Origin: Sphingobacterium kitahiroshimense
GTDB lineage: Bacteria > Bacteroidota > Bacteroidia > Sphingobacteriales > Sphingobacteriaceae
Assembly (NCBI RefSeq): GCF_025961315.1
Contig: NZ_JAOQNK010000001.1
Span: forward strand, 3,162,001 to 3,226,000
Direction: 5' to 3'
Length of the DNA: 64,000 nucleotides
How positions within the stretch are numbered: position 1 is the first letter of the stretch; each line of letters starts with the position of its first letter. Under the pieces are notes generated by a model. That model was given only the letters and a program-made list of their open reading frames with translations. It did not search any database and was not told the origin of the DNA. Position numbers and translations under genes: made by a program. Below are positions 1-8,449 of the stretch, piece after piece.

Positions 1-221
1 AATTATTCCTCAGTGCACAAGGATCAGATTGTGGAATTGCTAATATCAACATCGGAACATCGGGGGCAGAGATCGGTGGTGCTTTTGGAGGTGAAAAAGA
101 AACTGGTGGTGGACGCGAATCTGGTTCGGATGCCTGGAAAGCCTACATGCGGAGACAAACCAATACCATTAATTACAGCACCGAACTTCCTTTGGCACAA
201 GGAATAACCTTTAACCTTTAA
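1..221 (+). CDS. Aldehyde dehydrogenase, ALDH7 / aminoadipate-semialdehyde dehydrogenase, 3' end only
   Basis: The frame is open from base 3 and gives the last 72 residues of an aldehyde dehydrogenase; the rest lies outside the window. The tail carries [19 protein letters not shown] followed by [16 protein letters not shown], which is typical of the ALDH7 (antiquitin, aminoadipate-semialdehyde dehydrogenase) C-terminus. Members oxidise alpha-aminoadipate-6-semialdehyde with NAD(P)+. The lysine 6-transaminase 11 bases downstream makes exactly this semialdehyde, so the two probably form a lysine-degradation operon. The C-terminal match is clear; the substrate is inferred from family and neighbour. 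Confidence 0.85.
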   Translation, partial: LFLSAQGSDCGIANINIGTSGAEIGGAFGGEKETGGGRESGSDAWKAYMRRQTNTINYSTELPLAQGITFNL

Positions 222-232
222 ATGACAACGAC

Positions 233-1519
233 ATGAGTACAGTTCACGAAATATTATCTAAACATTTGCTCGCAGATGGTTTTCCAATTGTGATGGATAT
301 AGAAAAATCACATGGCTCTTATCTAGTCGATCAAAATGGAGATGCTTATCTGGATTTATTCAGCATGTTTGCATCTGTTGCTATCGGTTATAACCATCCC
401 TATCTCCTAAAGCATCAAGATTTTTTAGGTAAAATGGCGATTAACAAACCTGCTTTATCGGATATTTACCCCAAAGAATTTGCTGATTTTATGCAAGTCT
501 TCGAACGCGTAGCGCTACCAAAGGAACTGCAGTATTGTTTTTTTATTGCAGGAGGAACTTTAGCCGTGGAAAACACTTTAAAAGCTGCTTTTGACTGGAA
601 GACACGTTTAAATTTTGCTTCAGGAATTGAAAAGGAAGCTTCTCAGGTCATTCATTTCAAAGAGGCATTTCATGGGAGATCTGGTTATACACTTTCGTTG
701 ACCAATACGAAGGATCCTAGAAAACACATGTATTTCCCTAAATTTAACTGGCCGCGCATCAGCAATCCAAAACTAACATTCCCGATCACGGAAATTGTTT
801 TAAAGGCAGTTATTGAAAAGGAAAAAACAGCCATTCGAGAAATCAGAAATGCACTTGACAATCATCCGAATGATATCGCCTGTATTATTATAGAACCAAT
901 TCAGGCAGAAGGGGGAGACAATCATTTCAGAAAAGAATTTCTACAGGCTCTGCGCGATATCTGTGATGAGCATGATATTTTATTGATTTTTGATGAGGTA
1001 CAAACTGGAATTGGTTTAACAGGAACGATGTGGGCTTATCAAACGATTGGAGTTGTTCCCGATTTAATCGCATTTGGAAAGAAGACTCAGGTCTGTGGTT
1101 TGCTTGCCAACAAAGCAAAGTTTGACCGCGTAGAAAAACATGTTTTTAAAGAATCATCCCGTATCAATTCGACTTTTGGAGGTGATTTTACCGATATGAT
1201 GCGCTTTAAACTTATTTTAGAAGTGATAGAGCAGGAAAAATTAATTGAACAGATCCCTAAGAAGGGTGAACATTTTATTCAAAAACTGGAAGCTTTAGCA
1301 AGTAAGCATGGACAGATAAGCAATATAAGAGGAAAAGGATTGTTTATCGCTTTTGATTTTCCCAATGAGCAGGAAAGAGACAAGTTTATTAAGGACGCTT
1401 TTGCAAAGAAACTGATTTTACTGGGTTGTGGAGAAAGGACGATTCGTTTTAGACCGCATCTGAATATTCAGATGAACGAAATCAATGAAGCATTTACGAT
1501 CATGGAAGGGATCTTATAG
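233..1519 (+). CDS. lat: L-lysine 6-transaminase (LAT)
   Basis: A 428-residue class III PLP aminotransferase that moves the epsilon-amino group of lysine to 2-oxoglutarate, giving aminoadipate semialdehyde and glutamate. The cofactor aspartate lies in IFDEVQTG (about residue 254) and the Schiff-base lysine in AFGKKTQVCG (Lys283). The unusual FGKKTQ context and the N-terminus MSTVHEILSKHLLADGFPIV are typical of LAT rather than of ornithine or GABA transaminases. The gene starts 11 bases after the ALDH7 stop, so co-transcription is likely. Length is normal for the family. Only its physiological direction is uncertain. Confidence 0.9.
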   Translation: MSTVHEILSKHLLADGFPIVMDIEKSHGSYLVDQNGDAYLDLFSMFASVAIGYNHPYLLKHQDFLGKMAINKPALSDIYPKEFADFMQVFERVALPKELQYCFFIAGGTLAVENTLKAAFDWKTRLNFASGIEKEASQVIHFKEAFHGRSGYTLSLTNTKDPRKHMYFPKFNWPRISNPKLTFPITEIVLKAVIEKEKTAIREIRNALDNHPNDIACIIIEPIQAEGGDNHFRKEFLQALRDICDEHDILLIFDEVQTGIGLTGTMWAYQTIGVVPDLIAFGKKTQVCGLLANKAKFDRVEKHVFKESSRINSTFGGDFTDMMRFKLILEVIEQEKLIEQIPKKGEHFIQKLEALASKHGQISNIRGKGLFIAFDFPNEQERDKFIKDAFAKKLILLGCGERTIRFRPHLNIQMNEINEAFTIMEGIL

Positions 1520-1589
1520 CATCTTATTTGTATAGATTCCCTATTTCAAATGAATCTCGTTACATTTGCCTTTATTATCAAGATAAAAT

Positions 1590-1850
1590 ATGGATGCAAG
1601 TAAATTAGCGTTGGTTCAATTGGTGACTATTATCCATTTTGTATTAATGGCCATCGCATTATTCAGATTATTTAGGCTCAAAGATGTAACCGGGGGCTTT
1701 GTTATACTATCAATATTGGGCATGTGCGTTCCTATATTAGGTCCCTTTGGGCTTATCTTGATTGTAAACAAGAAGAAAAAAGAGATCGATCTAGCAGATA
1801 TTAAGAAAAGAAGCTCTCCTGTACAAAAAAAGAAAAAAGCCCGTAAATAA
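1590..1850 (+). CDS. Small two-helix membrane protein, unknown function
   Basis: An 86-residue protein with two hydrophobic stretches, about residues 8-26 and 36-58, then a strongly basic tail rich in lysine (KKKKEIDLADIKKR and KKKKARK). The layout suggests an inner-membrane hairpin with a cytosolic basic tail. I do not recognise a family with a known function. It lies 70 bases after lat and is followed directly by a stem-loop with a T run, so it is the last gene of its transcript. The reading frame and terminator support a real gene. Confidence 0.6.
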   Translation: MDASKLALVQLVTIIHFVLMAIALFRLFRLKDVTGGFVILSILGMCVPILGPFGLILIVNKKKKEIDLADIKKRSSPVQKKKKARK

Positions 1851-1871
1851 TATTTAAGGGCTTTTTTTTTT
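1833..1871 (+). terminator. Rho-independent terminator after the small membrane protein
   Basis: Arms AAAAAAGCCC (1833-1842) and GGGCTTTTTT (1858-1867) end in a long T run. The mirror A run means it could also serve the convergent gene ending at 1870. Confidence 0.8.
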
Positions 1872-2859
1872 ATCCAAGTGGTAGCTCAATTGCTTCACGT
1901 GGAACGAAATTTCCGCTATCATCCGTTATGAAACTCATCGGACTATCCGGATCCTTAATAATCTCAAATAAAATGAAACCCCAAGGTTTCCAGAAATTTT
2001 CCAATACCTGACCGTAAACCTTTACCTGCCAGTGGTCAAAAATGGGCTTCATGGACATATCTGCCAAAGGCATCGGTTCGACATATATCATTTTGGGGGT
2101 ATTGAGATAGGTATATTCTGGAAGACGGTTGAAGAGGTATACAGAATAAAAATAACGTGCTGCTATTTCTTCAAATTGAACTGGGTGCAGTGTTTTTCCT
2201 TCTACCATTTTTAAAACATCTTCATGGTAGATATTATTCGTTGCATTATCTTGTAAACAGGCAACAATTCCAAAGTCATTCATTCTCAAAGAAAAAATCA
2301 GGGTATTGATTTCATCGCGATAATTAAACGTTTCCGCAGGGTTATCTACTTTACTGATAAAAATTGAAAATGGATTGGTTCCTTCAAATTCCATTGGTTG
2401 CAGTAAGGACTGCAACATCGCATGCAAGTTTTTGAACTTCTGAACGAGCACCTGAGAGAAATTCATCTCTTCGCCTGTTAGGGTCTGTTGGCGAATACCG
2501 GTCTGAATTTCATTAAATACAACACCATACAGTATTTTAGACATCCACTGAAATAGTGTGATCTGCGGTAATTCGCTTACAGCATCAAAACCTAGTGCAA
2601 ATGCACGTTCTACCTCAGATTCCATTTTTTCAATTACCAATGCGGCCTCTACGGAACAAGGAAGTTTTAGACTTTTATAAGTGACGAGAGACTCGTCTAA
2701 CATCTTAAAAGGTTTTTCTTCTAAATCAAAGGCACGCATCATCCATACTGGAAAAACCTGAATTTGTTCGTCCACAGATGAAAGCTCCTTCCCTGTCAGG
2801 AAGCAGGTTTGGTTATCAAACTTAAATGTTTTAAATGGATTGTATAGTGATGTTGACAT
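1870..2859 (-). CDS. Conserved hypothetical protein with a cysteine-containing N-terminus
   Basis: I place the start at 2859, giving 329 residues, because a TACCTTTG promoter box lies at 2868-2875 on this strand; the longer frame reaching 3012 would begin upstream of that promoter. The N-terminus NPFKTFKFDNQTCFLTGKEL followed by a conserved-looking FPVWMMRAF loosely recalls the CxxxG...P layout of HNH-type domains, but the usual second cysteine pair and the catalytic histidines are not visible. The rest is probably mostly helical, with no signal peptide or membrane segment. Function unknown. Confidence 0.6.
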   Translation of the reverse strand: MSTSLYNPFKTFKFDNQTCFLTGKELSSVDEQIQVFPVWMMRAFDLEEKPFKMLDESLVTYKSLKLPCSVEAALVIEKMESEVERAFALGFDAVSELPQITLFQWMSKILYGVVFNEIQTGIRQQTLTGEEMNFSQVLVQKFKNLHAMLQSLLQPMEFEGTNPFSIFISKVDNPAETFNYRDEINTLIFSLRMNDFGIVACLQDNATNNIYHEDVLKMVEGKTLHPVQFEEIAARYFYSVYLFNRLPEYTYLNTPKMIYVEPMPLADMSMKPIFDHWQVKVYGQVLENFWKPWGFILFEIIKDPDSPMSFITDDSGNFVPREAIELPLG

Positions 2860-2867
2860 ATAGAGCA

Positions 2868-2875
2868 CAAAGGTA
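2868..2875 (-). promoter_or_regulatory. Bacteroidota -7 box for the gene starting at 2859
   Basis: TACCTTTG on the minus strand fits TAnnTTTG. It ends 8 bases before the ATG, so the message would be leaderless or nearly so. No clear -33 element. Confidence 0.45.
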
Positions 2876-3032
2876 CACGTTTTATAAAAAGTAAAGTCAT
2901 CACAAAATAAAAATTCAGATCCTTTAATATAAATTAAAATAATTATCTTTCTTACATAAACCATCGTATCGATATTCAGGATACATATGTCCCAATTAAA
3001 ATTGATAGACAATTAATTATCTAAATTACAAA

Positions 3033-3554
3033 ATGAAACTAGCCCAGTTAGTACCAGCAGTACTTTTATATTTTATTTGCAATGTGGCTCTCTGTCAAGA
3101 AATTTACAAAAATAAAGAATTTGGTTTCGAGGCAGAAATCCCTAAAGATTGGTCCGTTTACAAAGAAACTCCTCCTCCCAGTTCGAATTACATGATTATA
3201 GCTTGGGGAATGCCAAAATTATATTCTGAAATGGAGAAAGAAGAAATTGAAAATTCAGTTTCCATAACTGCGATCAAATCCAGTAGCATTAAAGATGCGG
3301 CCGAGCTCGCCGAAAAAGAATATAAAAGAGTAAGCGCTTTTGCCATGAAAGTTGATAGAACAAAAATCAATTCAACGGAATACGTATGTTTCATAACAAG
3401 TTCTATTATAAAATTTAGATCCTACGTTTCTAAGCAATATTTTTTCTATAAAAATGGGACTGGATATATTGTAAATTTCACCGCCACCCCAGGAACTTAT
3501 ACCCAGAATGAACCAAAATTTGATGCGTTTTTTAAAACGGTCAAATTTGACTAA
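3033..3554 (+). CDS. Secreted protein of PsbP/DcrB-like type
   Basis: A 173-residue protein with a signal peptide (residues 1-21, ending near NVALCQ). The mature part opens with YKNKEFGFEAEIPKDWSVYK, the pattern of small exported proteins with a PsbP/Mog1-like fold: a short strand, then 'F.a.iP..W'. It ends with a repeated-sheet region and FDAFFKTVKFD, again typical of that fold. Probably periplasmic. The exact family is an inference from these motifs, and no enzymatic residues are recognisable. The gene is monocistronic, followed by a bidirectional terminator facing topB. Confidence 0.6.
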   Translation: MKLAQLVPAVLLYFICNVALCQEIYKNKEFGFEAEIPKDWSVYKETPPPSSNYMIIAWGMPKLYSEMEKEEIENSVSITAIKSSSIKDAAELAEKEYKRVSAFAMKVDRTKINSTEYVCFITSSIIKFRSYVSKQYFFYKNGTGYIVNFTATPGTYTQNEPKFDAFFKTVKFD

Positions 3555-3585
3555 TTAATATTGTTTGTTTTAATCTCATGTACAT

Positions 3586-3620
3586 AAAAAAGGGTATCTC
3601 TTGTGGAAATACCCTTTTTT
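3586..3620. terminator. Bidirectional terminator between the secreted protein and topB
   Basis: Arms AAAAAAGGGTAT (3586-3597) and ATACCCTTTTTT (3609-3620), loop 11 bases. A and T runs on both sides suit both convergent genes. Confidence 0.8.
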
Positions 3621-3635
3621 ATTGAGATAAGCGAT

Positions 3636-5747
3636 TTACGCTACTCCTACTTTAAAATTTTCAAATGTCAAGACAGCATCTACTGTATTTCCCTCTTTTG
3701 TCTTCACACCTTTTAAAGTTGATGTCTTTCCTTTTTCAAGCAGGTTTTTCATCTCTTTTTCTTCCAGCATAATGCCATTCAAGGTGCGCCATATTTTGAA
3801 ATCACACCCTCTTGCATAATGGTCACATTGTGCGACTTTGTCAAATAACTGAATTTGCCCTGCTGCACATTTTGGACATTTTATCTTTCCTTTCTGCAAC
3901 GGTTTGATTTCTTCATGGGCAATAGAAATTCTTAATTGCAACAGTTCTTTTGTAATGCGTTCGGTGTAGTCTTTGATATGCTTCATAAAGACCTCATACG
4001 AAACTTTATTGGCCCGCATTTCTTCCAGTTTCTGTTCCCATTTACCCGTTAGCGTTACTTTGGCTATGGAGCGGTCTTTGACCAGGTTATAGACGGTCAA
4101 CCCTTTATCTGTGGGAATGAGTTTCTTTTTATCGCGCTTAATATAATCTCTTTGAAACAGCGTTTCAATAGTTGCTGCCCGCGTAGCTGGAGTTCCCAAT
4201 CCACAGTCTTTCATAGCCTGGCGCATTTCATCGTCATCGATTTCTTTTCCCGAAGTTTCCATTGCTTTTAACAATGATGCTTCAGTGTGTATCGGCTTTG
4301 CCTTGGTAAATCTTTCGGATAGTTCTAACGATAAGATTTCCAATAACTCTTCTGCTGTCAATTTAGGTAATTGGGCATTTTCATTATCATGATCTTCGGT
4401 ATTTTTATCTTCATCAGGTAGTTCAACTTGATCTGCTGATAGGCGCCACCCATACTGCTTGATAACTGTTCCTTTTGCAATTAATTCGACACCTCCTGCA
4501 TTGATCACAACCGTGGTAATATCTTTTAAACAGACATCGGAAAAACTTTCTACCATACGTTTAGCAATCATATTGTAGATATTGCGCTGCTCCTGAAGCA
4601 AAGCTCCCGGCTTTTCATCTGTCACTAACAGTGCGTGGTGATCGGTTACCTTCTTCTCGTCTACAGATCTTTTATTGAGTTTTGCTCCGATTAGATTACG
4701 TGAAATCGTCGCTATACCTTCTTCTGCTGTATCGGCTAAATGTTGAAATAATGCTTCAATCTGTTCGAATACATCTTCTCCAATATAACGAGAACCTGTA
4801 CGGGGATAGGTGATGACTTTTTTCTCATAAAGTGTCTGTGCTATATTTAAGGTCTGATCGGCAGAATATCCGTATTTCTTATTGGCATCCTGCTGTAGGG
4901 AAGTCAAATCAAATAATAATGGCGGTTGTTCTTTCGTTTCTTTTGCTTCAACTTTAGTTACTGTGGCCTCCGAGCCAATGGTAATCTTAGCAATAGCTTC
5001 TTCTGCAACATCCTTTTTATCTATTTTTTCGGAAGTAGCTTTGAATTTGATATTCTCTTTTTCAAAACCGGCCTGAATTTTATAGAAAGTCTGGGGTTTG
5101 AAATCTTTGTTTTCTAAATATCGAGAACAAATCATGGCCAATGTAGGAGTCTGTACTCGACCAAGTGATAATAAACCTCTATTACCAGCGGCCAAGGTGA
5201 TAGCCTGTGTTGCATTGATTCCAATAAGCCAATCGGATTCAGAACGGGAACGCGCTGACATATATAAACTGTCGTATTCTGTTCCTTCTTTGAGATTTGC
5301 AAATCCTTCTTTAATTGCTTTGTCCGTTTGCGAGGATATCCACAAGCGTTTAAAAGGAACTTTTGCTCCCAGGTAGTAGTAAATGTTTCGAAAGATCAAT
5401 TCTCCTTCTCGCCCAGCATCGGTTGCGACGATTACTTCTTCTGCTTTATCTAACAAATACTTAATCGTATTCAATTGCTTTAGTGCACCAGCATCATCAA
5501 TTTGCTTGCCATCACGCTTTAACTTTTTTGATTCCAGTTTAAATTCTGTGGGAATAATGGGCAAATTTGCGATTGACCAATTATGAAATCCGTACGCTTG
5601 TGGTGTACACAGTTGAACCAAATGCCCAAAAGCATAGGTGAAAGCATATCCATTTCCTGAAATGTAACCATCATTGGTTTCTTTTGCACCCATAACTCGG
5701 GCCAAATCTCGTGCAACGGATGGTTTTTCGGCAATAACGACTTTCAT
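3636..5747 (-). CDS. topB: DNA topoisomerase III (type IA)
   Basis: A 703-residue type IA topoisomerase that relaxes or decatenates DNA through a transient 5'-phosphotyrosine. The N-terminal Toprim domain begins MKVVIAEKPSVARDLARVMG and includes ATDAGREGELI. The active-site tyrosine sits in ITYPRTGSRYI near residue 314. A C-terminal zinc-ribbon-like segment carries CPKC and CDHYARGC, followed by the Bacteroidota 'LNGI-L' repeat tail. Length fits plasmid/chromosomal topoisomerase III rather than TopA. It stands alone on the minus strand between dgt and a terminator. Confidence 0.93.
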   Translation of the reverse strand: MKVVIAEKPSVARDLARVMGAKETNDGYISGNGYAFTYAFGHLVQLCTPQAYGFHNWSIANLPIIPTEFKLESKKLKRDGKQIDDAGALKQLNTIKYLLDKAEEVIVATDAGREGELIFRNIYYYLGAKVPFKRLWISSQTDKAIKEGFANLKEGTEYDSLYMSARSRSESDWLIGINATQAITLAAGNRGLLSLGRVQTPTLAMICSRYLENKDFKPQTFYKIQAGFEKENIKFKATSEKIDKKDVAEEAIAKITIGSEATVTKVEAKETKEQPPLLFDLTSLQQDANKKYGYSADQTLNIAQTLYEKKVITYPRTGSRYIGEDVFEQIEALFQHLADTAEEGIATISRNLIGAKLNKRSVDEKKVTDHHALLVTDEKPGALLQEQRNIYNMIAKRMVESFSDVCLKDITTVVINAGGVELIAKGTVIKQYGWRLSADQVELPDEDKNTEDHDNENAQLPKLTAEELLEILSLELSERFTKAKPIHTEASLLKAMETSGKEIDDDEMRQAMKDCGLGTPATRAATIETLFQRDYIKRDKKKLIPTDKGLTVYNLVKDRSIAKVTLTGKWEQKLEEMRANKVSYEVFMKHIKDYTERITKELLQLRISIAHEEIKPLQKGKIKCPKCAAGQIQLFDKVAQCDHYARGCDFKIWRTLNGIMLEEKEMKNLLEKGKTSTLKGVKTKEGNTVDAVLTFENFKVGVA

Positions 5748-5830
5748 ATTTTTTATTTAGATAAAATACACGATCGCGAAAAGGTGTCTTTTCACAATCC
5801 CGAAATTTTTAATATTGTATATTCTTAAGC

Positions 5831-7177
5831 TTAATCTATTGAAGGAATAATCATACCTGTTATCTTGCGATATAGATCGATGGCATAGACATCTGTCATT
5901 CCTGAAACAAAATCCAAAACGGATCTAATTTTAGAATAAGAATCTTCTTGGTCTGTATAAAATTGATGTGGAATTAGTGCTACTAATTTTTCATCGTAAC
6001 TATTTTTATTCTTTTTTAGATAAGCTGGAACAAACTCGGCCAAGAGCGCGTTCATCACTTTATAGCCCGCTACCTCAATCTGCACAACCGTAGGCGCGTT
6101 ATAAATCTTCGCTACTGATATTTTATTAATTCTTTTGAGATGTGCTACGATATCAGCGTCTAGAGCATCCATCAGTGCAGATGGAAAAGTACCTTTTAAA
6201 AATTGTTCCTGCTCATTATAAAATACATCAACACATGCTTTTGTCAACGTATTGATTGCTTTTGCTCGTAACAGTGCTACTCGGCTGGCGGTATCGTAAA
6301 GAGAATCCAAACGGGCTCTTAAATCTTCTCCTCCACATAGTGGTAATAGTAAATCTTCAACTTCGGGATAAGATAAAATTTTTAAATGATGTGCGTCTTC
6401 TAAATCGATAATATTATAGCAAATATCATCTGCAGCCTCTACGAGATAGACTAATGGATGCCGTAAATACCCCTTAGGATTCGTTGGGTCTTCCAACAAT
6501 CCTAACTCTGCAGCTATCGTTTCAAAGGTTTCTCTTTCCGATGCAAAGTATCCATATTTTTTACGGTGGTGATTTTTCTTGATATGACCATCAATCGCGG
6601 CACAAGGATATTTAACAATTGACGCTAAAGATGTATAGGTTAAAGCAAATCCTTTATCATCTTTTCCGTTGAAAGGATGTGTCAGTATTCGCAATGCATT
6701 GGCATTACCTTCGAAATGTGTCAGATCTGCCCATTCTTCCTTCGTTACCTGTTCTTGATATTTACGACCATCACCCTCTGTAAAATAAGTCGAAATGGCA
6801 GCTTCACCGGAATGTCCAAATGCCGGATTTCCCAGATCATGAGAGAGACATGCGGCAGATACCATATTGCCGACTTCTTGTAGATAGGGATATAATTCAT
6901 CAATCTCTGAATCTGCGTCTTTCATCTTTGTGTAAAACAAACGTCCCAATGATCTTCCGACGCTAGCTACTTCTAGACTATGGGTAAGTCTATTGTGAAC
7001 AAATACTGCTCCTGGCAACGGGAATACCTGCGTTTTATTCTGCAATCTTCTAAATGGAGAAGAAAAAATCAATCTATCGTAATCACGTTGAAATTCTGAA
7101 CGTGCTATTAAATGACTATCACTGACACGATGTTCATACCCCCAGCGTTTAGCGGATAGTAATTGTTTCCAATTCAT
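5831..7177 (-). CDS. dgt: Deoxyguanosinetriphosphate triphosphohydrolase (dGTPase)
   Basis: An HD-superfamily enzyme that converts dGTP to deoxyguanosine and triphosphate. Metal-binding motifs are visible in RLTHSLEVASVGRSLG and ACLSHDLGNPAFGHSGE, with a further histidine/aspartate in VEAADDICYNIIDLEDAHH. I start it at MNWKQLLSAKRWGYEHR (448 residues), the usual N-terminus of the family. An ATG at 7195 is in frame and only 5 bases downstream of a TATATTTG box at 7200-7207, so a leaderless start there is also possible; the ATG at 7210 lies upstream of the promoter and is unlikely. Confidence 0.9.
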   Translation of the reverse strand: MNWKQLLSAKRWGYEHRVSDSHLIARSEFQRDYDRLIFSSPFRRLQNKTQVFPLPGAVFVHNRLTHSLEVASVGRSLGRLFYTKMKDADSEIDELYPYLQEVGNMVSAACLSHDLGNPAFGHSGEAAISTYFTEGDGRKYQEQVTKEEWADLTHFEGNANALRILTHPFNGKDDKGFALTYTSLASIVKYPCAAIDGHIKKNHHRKKYGYFASERETFETIAAELGLLEDPTNPKGYLRHPLVYLVEAADDICYNIIDLEDAHHLKILSYPEVEDLLLPLCGGEDLRARLDSLYDTASRVALLRAKAINTLTKACVDVFYNEQEQFLKGTFPSALMDALDADIVAHLKRINKISVAKIYNAPTVVQIEVAGYKVMNALLAEFVPAYLKKNKNSYDEKLVALIPHQFYTDQEDSYSKIRSVLDFVSGMTDVYAIDLYRKITGMIIPSID

Positions 7178-7199
7178 ACTTGTATTTACAGACATATTG

Positions 7200-7207
7200 C
7201 AAATATA
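7200..7207 (-). promoter_or_regulatory. Bacteroidota -7 box for dgt
   Basis: TATATTTG on the minus strand matches TAnnTTTG. It places transcription start at about 7193, at or just inside the first plausible start codon. Confidence 0.45.
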
Positions 7208-7328
7208 CATTTTTTGATTTTCTAAGTGCGTTGGCTTTTTCGAAATTGATTTTTTATAAATAGCAAGAATCGTTTTTTAAAAAGTTTATAATCTTTATCT
7301 TTAACAAGGAATCAAAACAACCATCATC

Positions 7329-8387
7329 ATGAGTAACTATCATTTGCCGTCTATCCATAATTTTACCAGCACTGTTAACGAGAAGAACACGCACCTTATT
7401 ATTTTAAAAAATACGCGCGGGATGCAGGTTGCCCTTAGTGATTATGGTGCTCGAATAGTCAGTATCCTTGTCCCTGACAACAAAGGGAAACTTACTGATG
7501 TTGCTTTGGGTTTTAGCAATATTGGTCTTTACTATCGCGCTGATGAACAATATCACGGTGTCACAGCAGGAAGATTTGCAAATCGTATCGCAAATGGAAG
7601 GTTCGAATTAAATGGTAAAGAGTATCAGCTTCCTATAAATAATGGCATCAATTGTTTACACGGTGGACCTGAGGGTTTTCATAAAAAAATATGGGATCGT
7701 CGTGTCAGTTATGAATCACAGGCTGAATTTTACCTCGTTTCTAAAGATGGCGAAGAAGGGTTTCCTGGAAATTTGAATGTTTCGGTTACATATACGTTAA
7801 CAAATGACAATGAAATCATTATCAAATACAGAGCAGACAGCGATGAGGATACCGTGATCAATTTGACCAATCATACTTATTTCAATCTAAATGGAGAGGG
7901 ATCCGGAGATATTCTAAGTCATCAGTTAAAAATAAACTCCGATGCTTACCTTGCTGTCGATGAGAACCAAATTCCGATTGCAACAGTTCCGGTAGAAGGA
8001 ACGCCTTTCAACTTTAAAGAATTTAAATCCATTGCGCAGGATATTACTGCTAATGACGAACAGCTGATTGCTGCCAAAGGATATGATCATTGTTTTGTCA
8101 ACAACAGCCCTATTTCTACAGCTTGCGCTACGGCATACGCTCCGAAATCGGGTATACGCTTAGATGTTTTTACTAGTGAACCAGGGGTACAATTGTATAC
8201 AGGCAACTGGATGACGGGAAATGACACCGGTAAATCAGGAAATGTTTATCTGCCCTATGCAGGTTTCTGTTTAGAAACACAACATTTTCCGGATAGTCCC
8301 AATCAACCGGACTTTCCTTCCACAGTTTTAAAAGCGGGAGAAGAGTTTATATCGGAAACTCATTTTAAATTCTCTCTTGAAAAATAG
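7329..8387 (+). CDS. galM: Aldose 1-epimerase (mutarotase)
   Basis: A 352-residue galactose mutarotase-like enzyme interconverting alpha and beta sugar anomers. Motifs: GVTAGRFANRIANGRFELNG near residue 80, LHGGPEGFHKKIWD with the first active-site histidine, NLTNHTYFNLNGEGSG with the second, and the catalytic glutamate in FCLETQHFPDSPNQ. There is no signal peptide, so it acts in the cytosol. It is monocistronic and converges on argH through a long stem-loop. Confidence 0.93.
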   Translation: MSNYHLPSIHNFTSTVNEKNTHLIILKNTRGMQVALSDYGARIVSILVPDNKGKLTDVALGFSNIGLYYRADEQYHGVTAGRFANRIANGRFELNGKEYQLPINNGINCLHGGPEGFHKKIWDRRVSYESQAEFYLVSKDGEEGFPGNLNVSVTYTLTNDNEIIIKYRADSDEDTVINLTNHTYFNLNGEGSGDILSHQLKINSDAYLAVDENQIPIATVPVEGTPFNFKEFKSIAQDITANDEQLIAAKGYDHCFVNNSPISTACATAYAPKSGIRLDVFTSEPGVQLYTGNWMTGNDTGKSGNVYLPYAGFCLETQHFPDSPNQPDFPSTVLKAGEEFISETHFKFSLEK

Positions 8388-8395
8388 CATGAATT

Positions 8396-8436
8396 GGTTA
8401 GAAAGTTAGATTACTTTTCACACTAACTTTCTAACC
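8396..8436. terminator. Stem-loop between galM and argH
   Basis: Perfect 14-base arms, GGTTAGAAAGTTAG (8396-8409) and CTAACTTTCTAACC (8423-8436), loop 13 bases. No strong T run, but the position between convergent genes suggests a shared terminator. Confidence 0.55.
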
Positions 8437-8449
8437 GACTAATTGGTTA

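Noticed and set aside
13..207. 64-codon frame at the window start
   Set aside because: It lies in another frame within the ALDH7 3' end, which has a clear family match.
5098..5586. Plus-strand frames inside topB (92 and 67 codons)
   Set aside because: Antisense shadows of a well-conserved topoisomerase.
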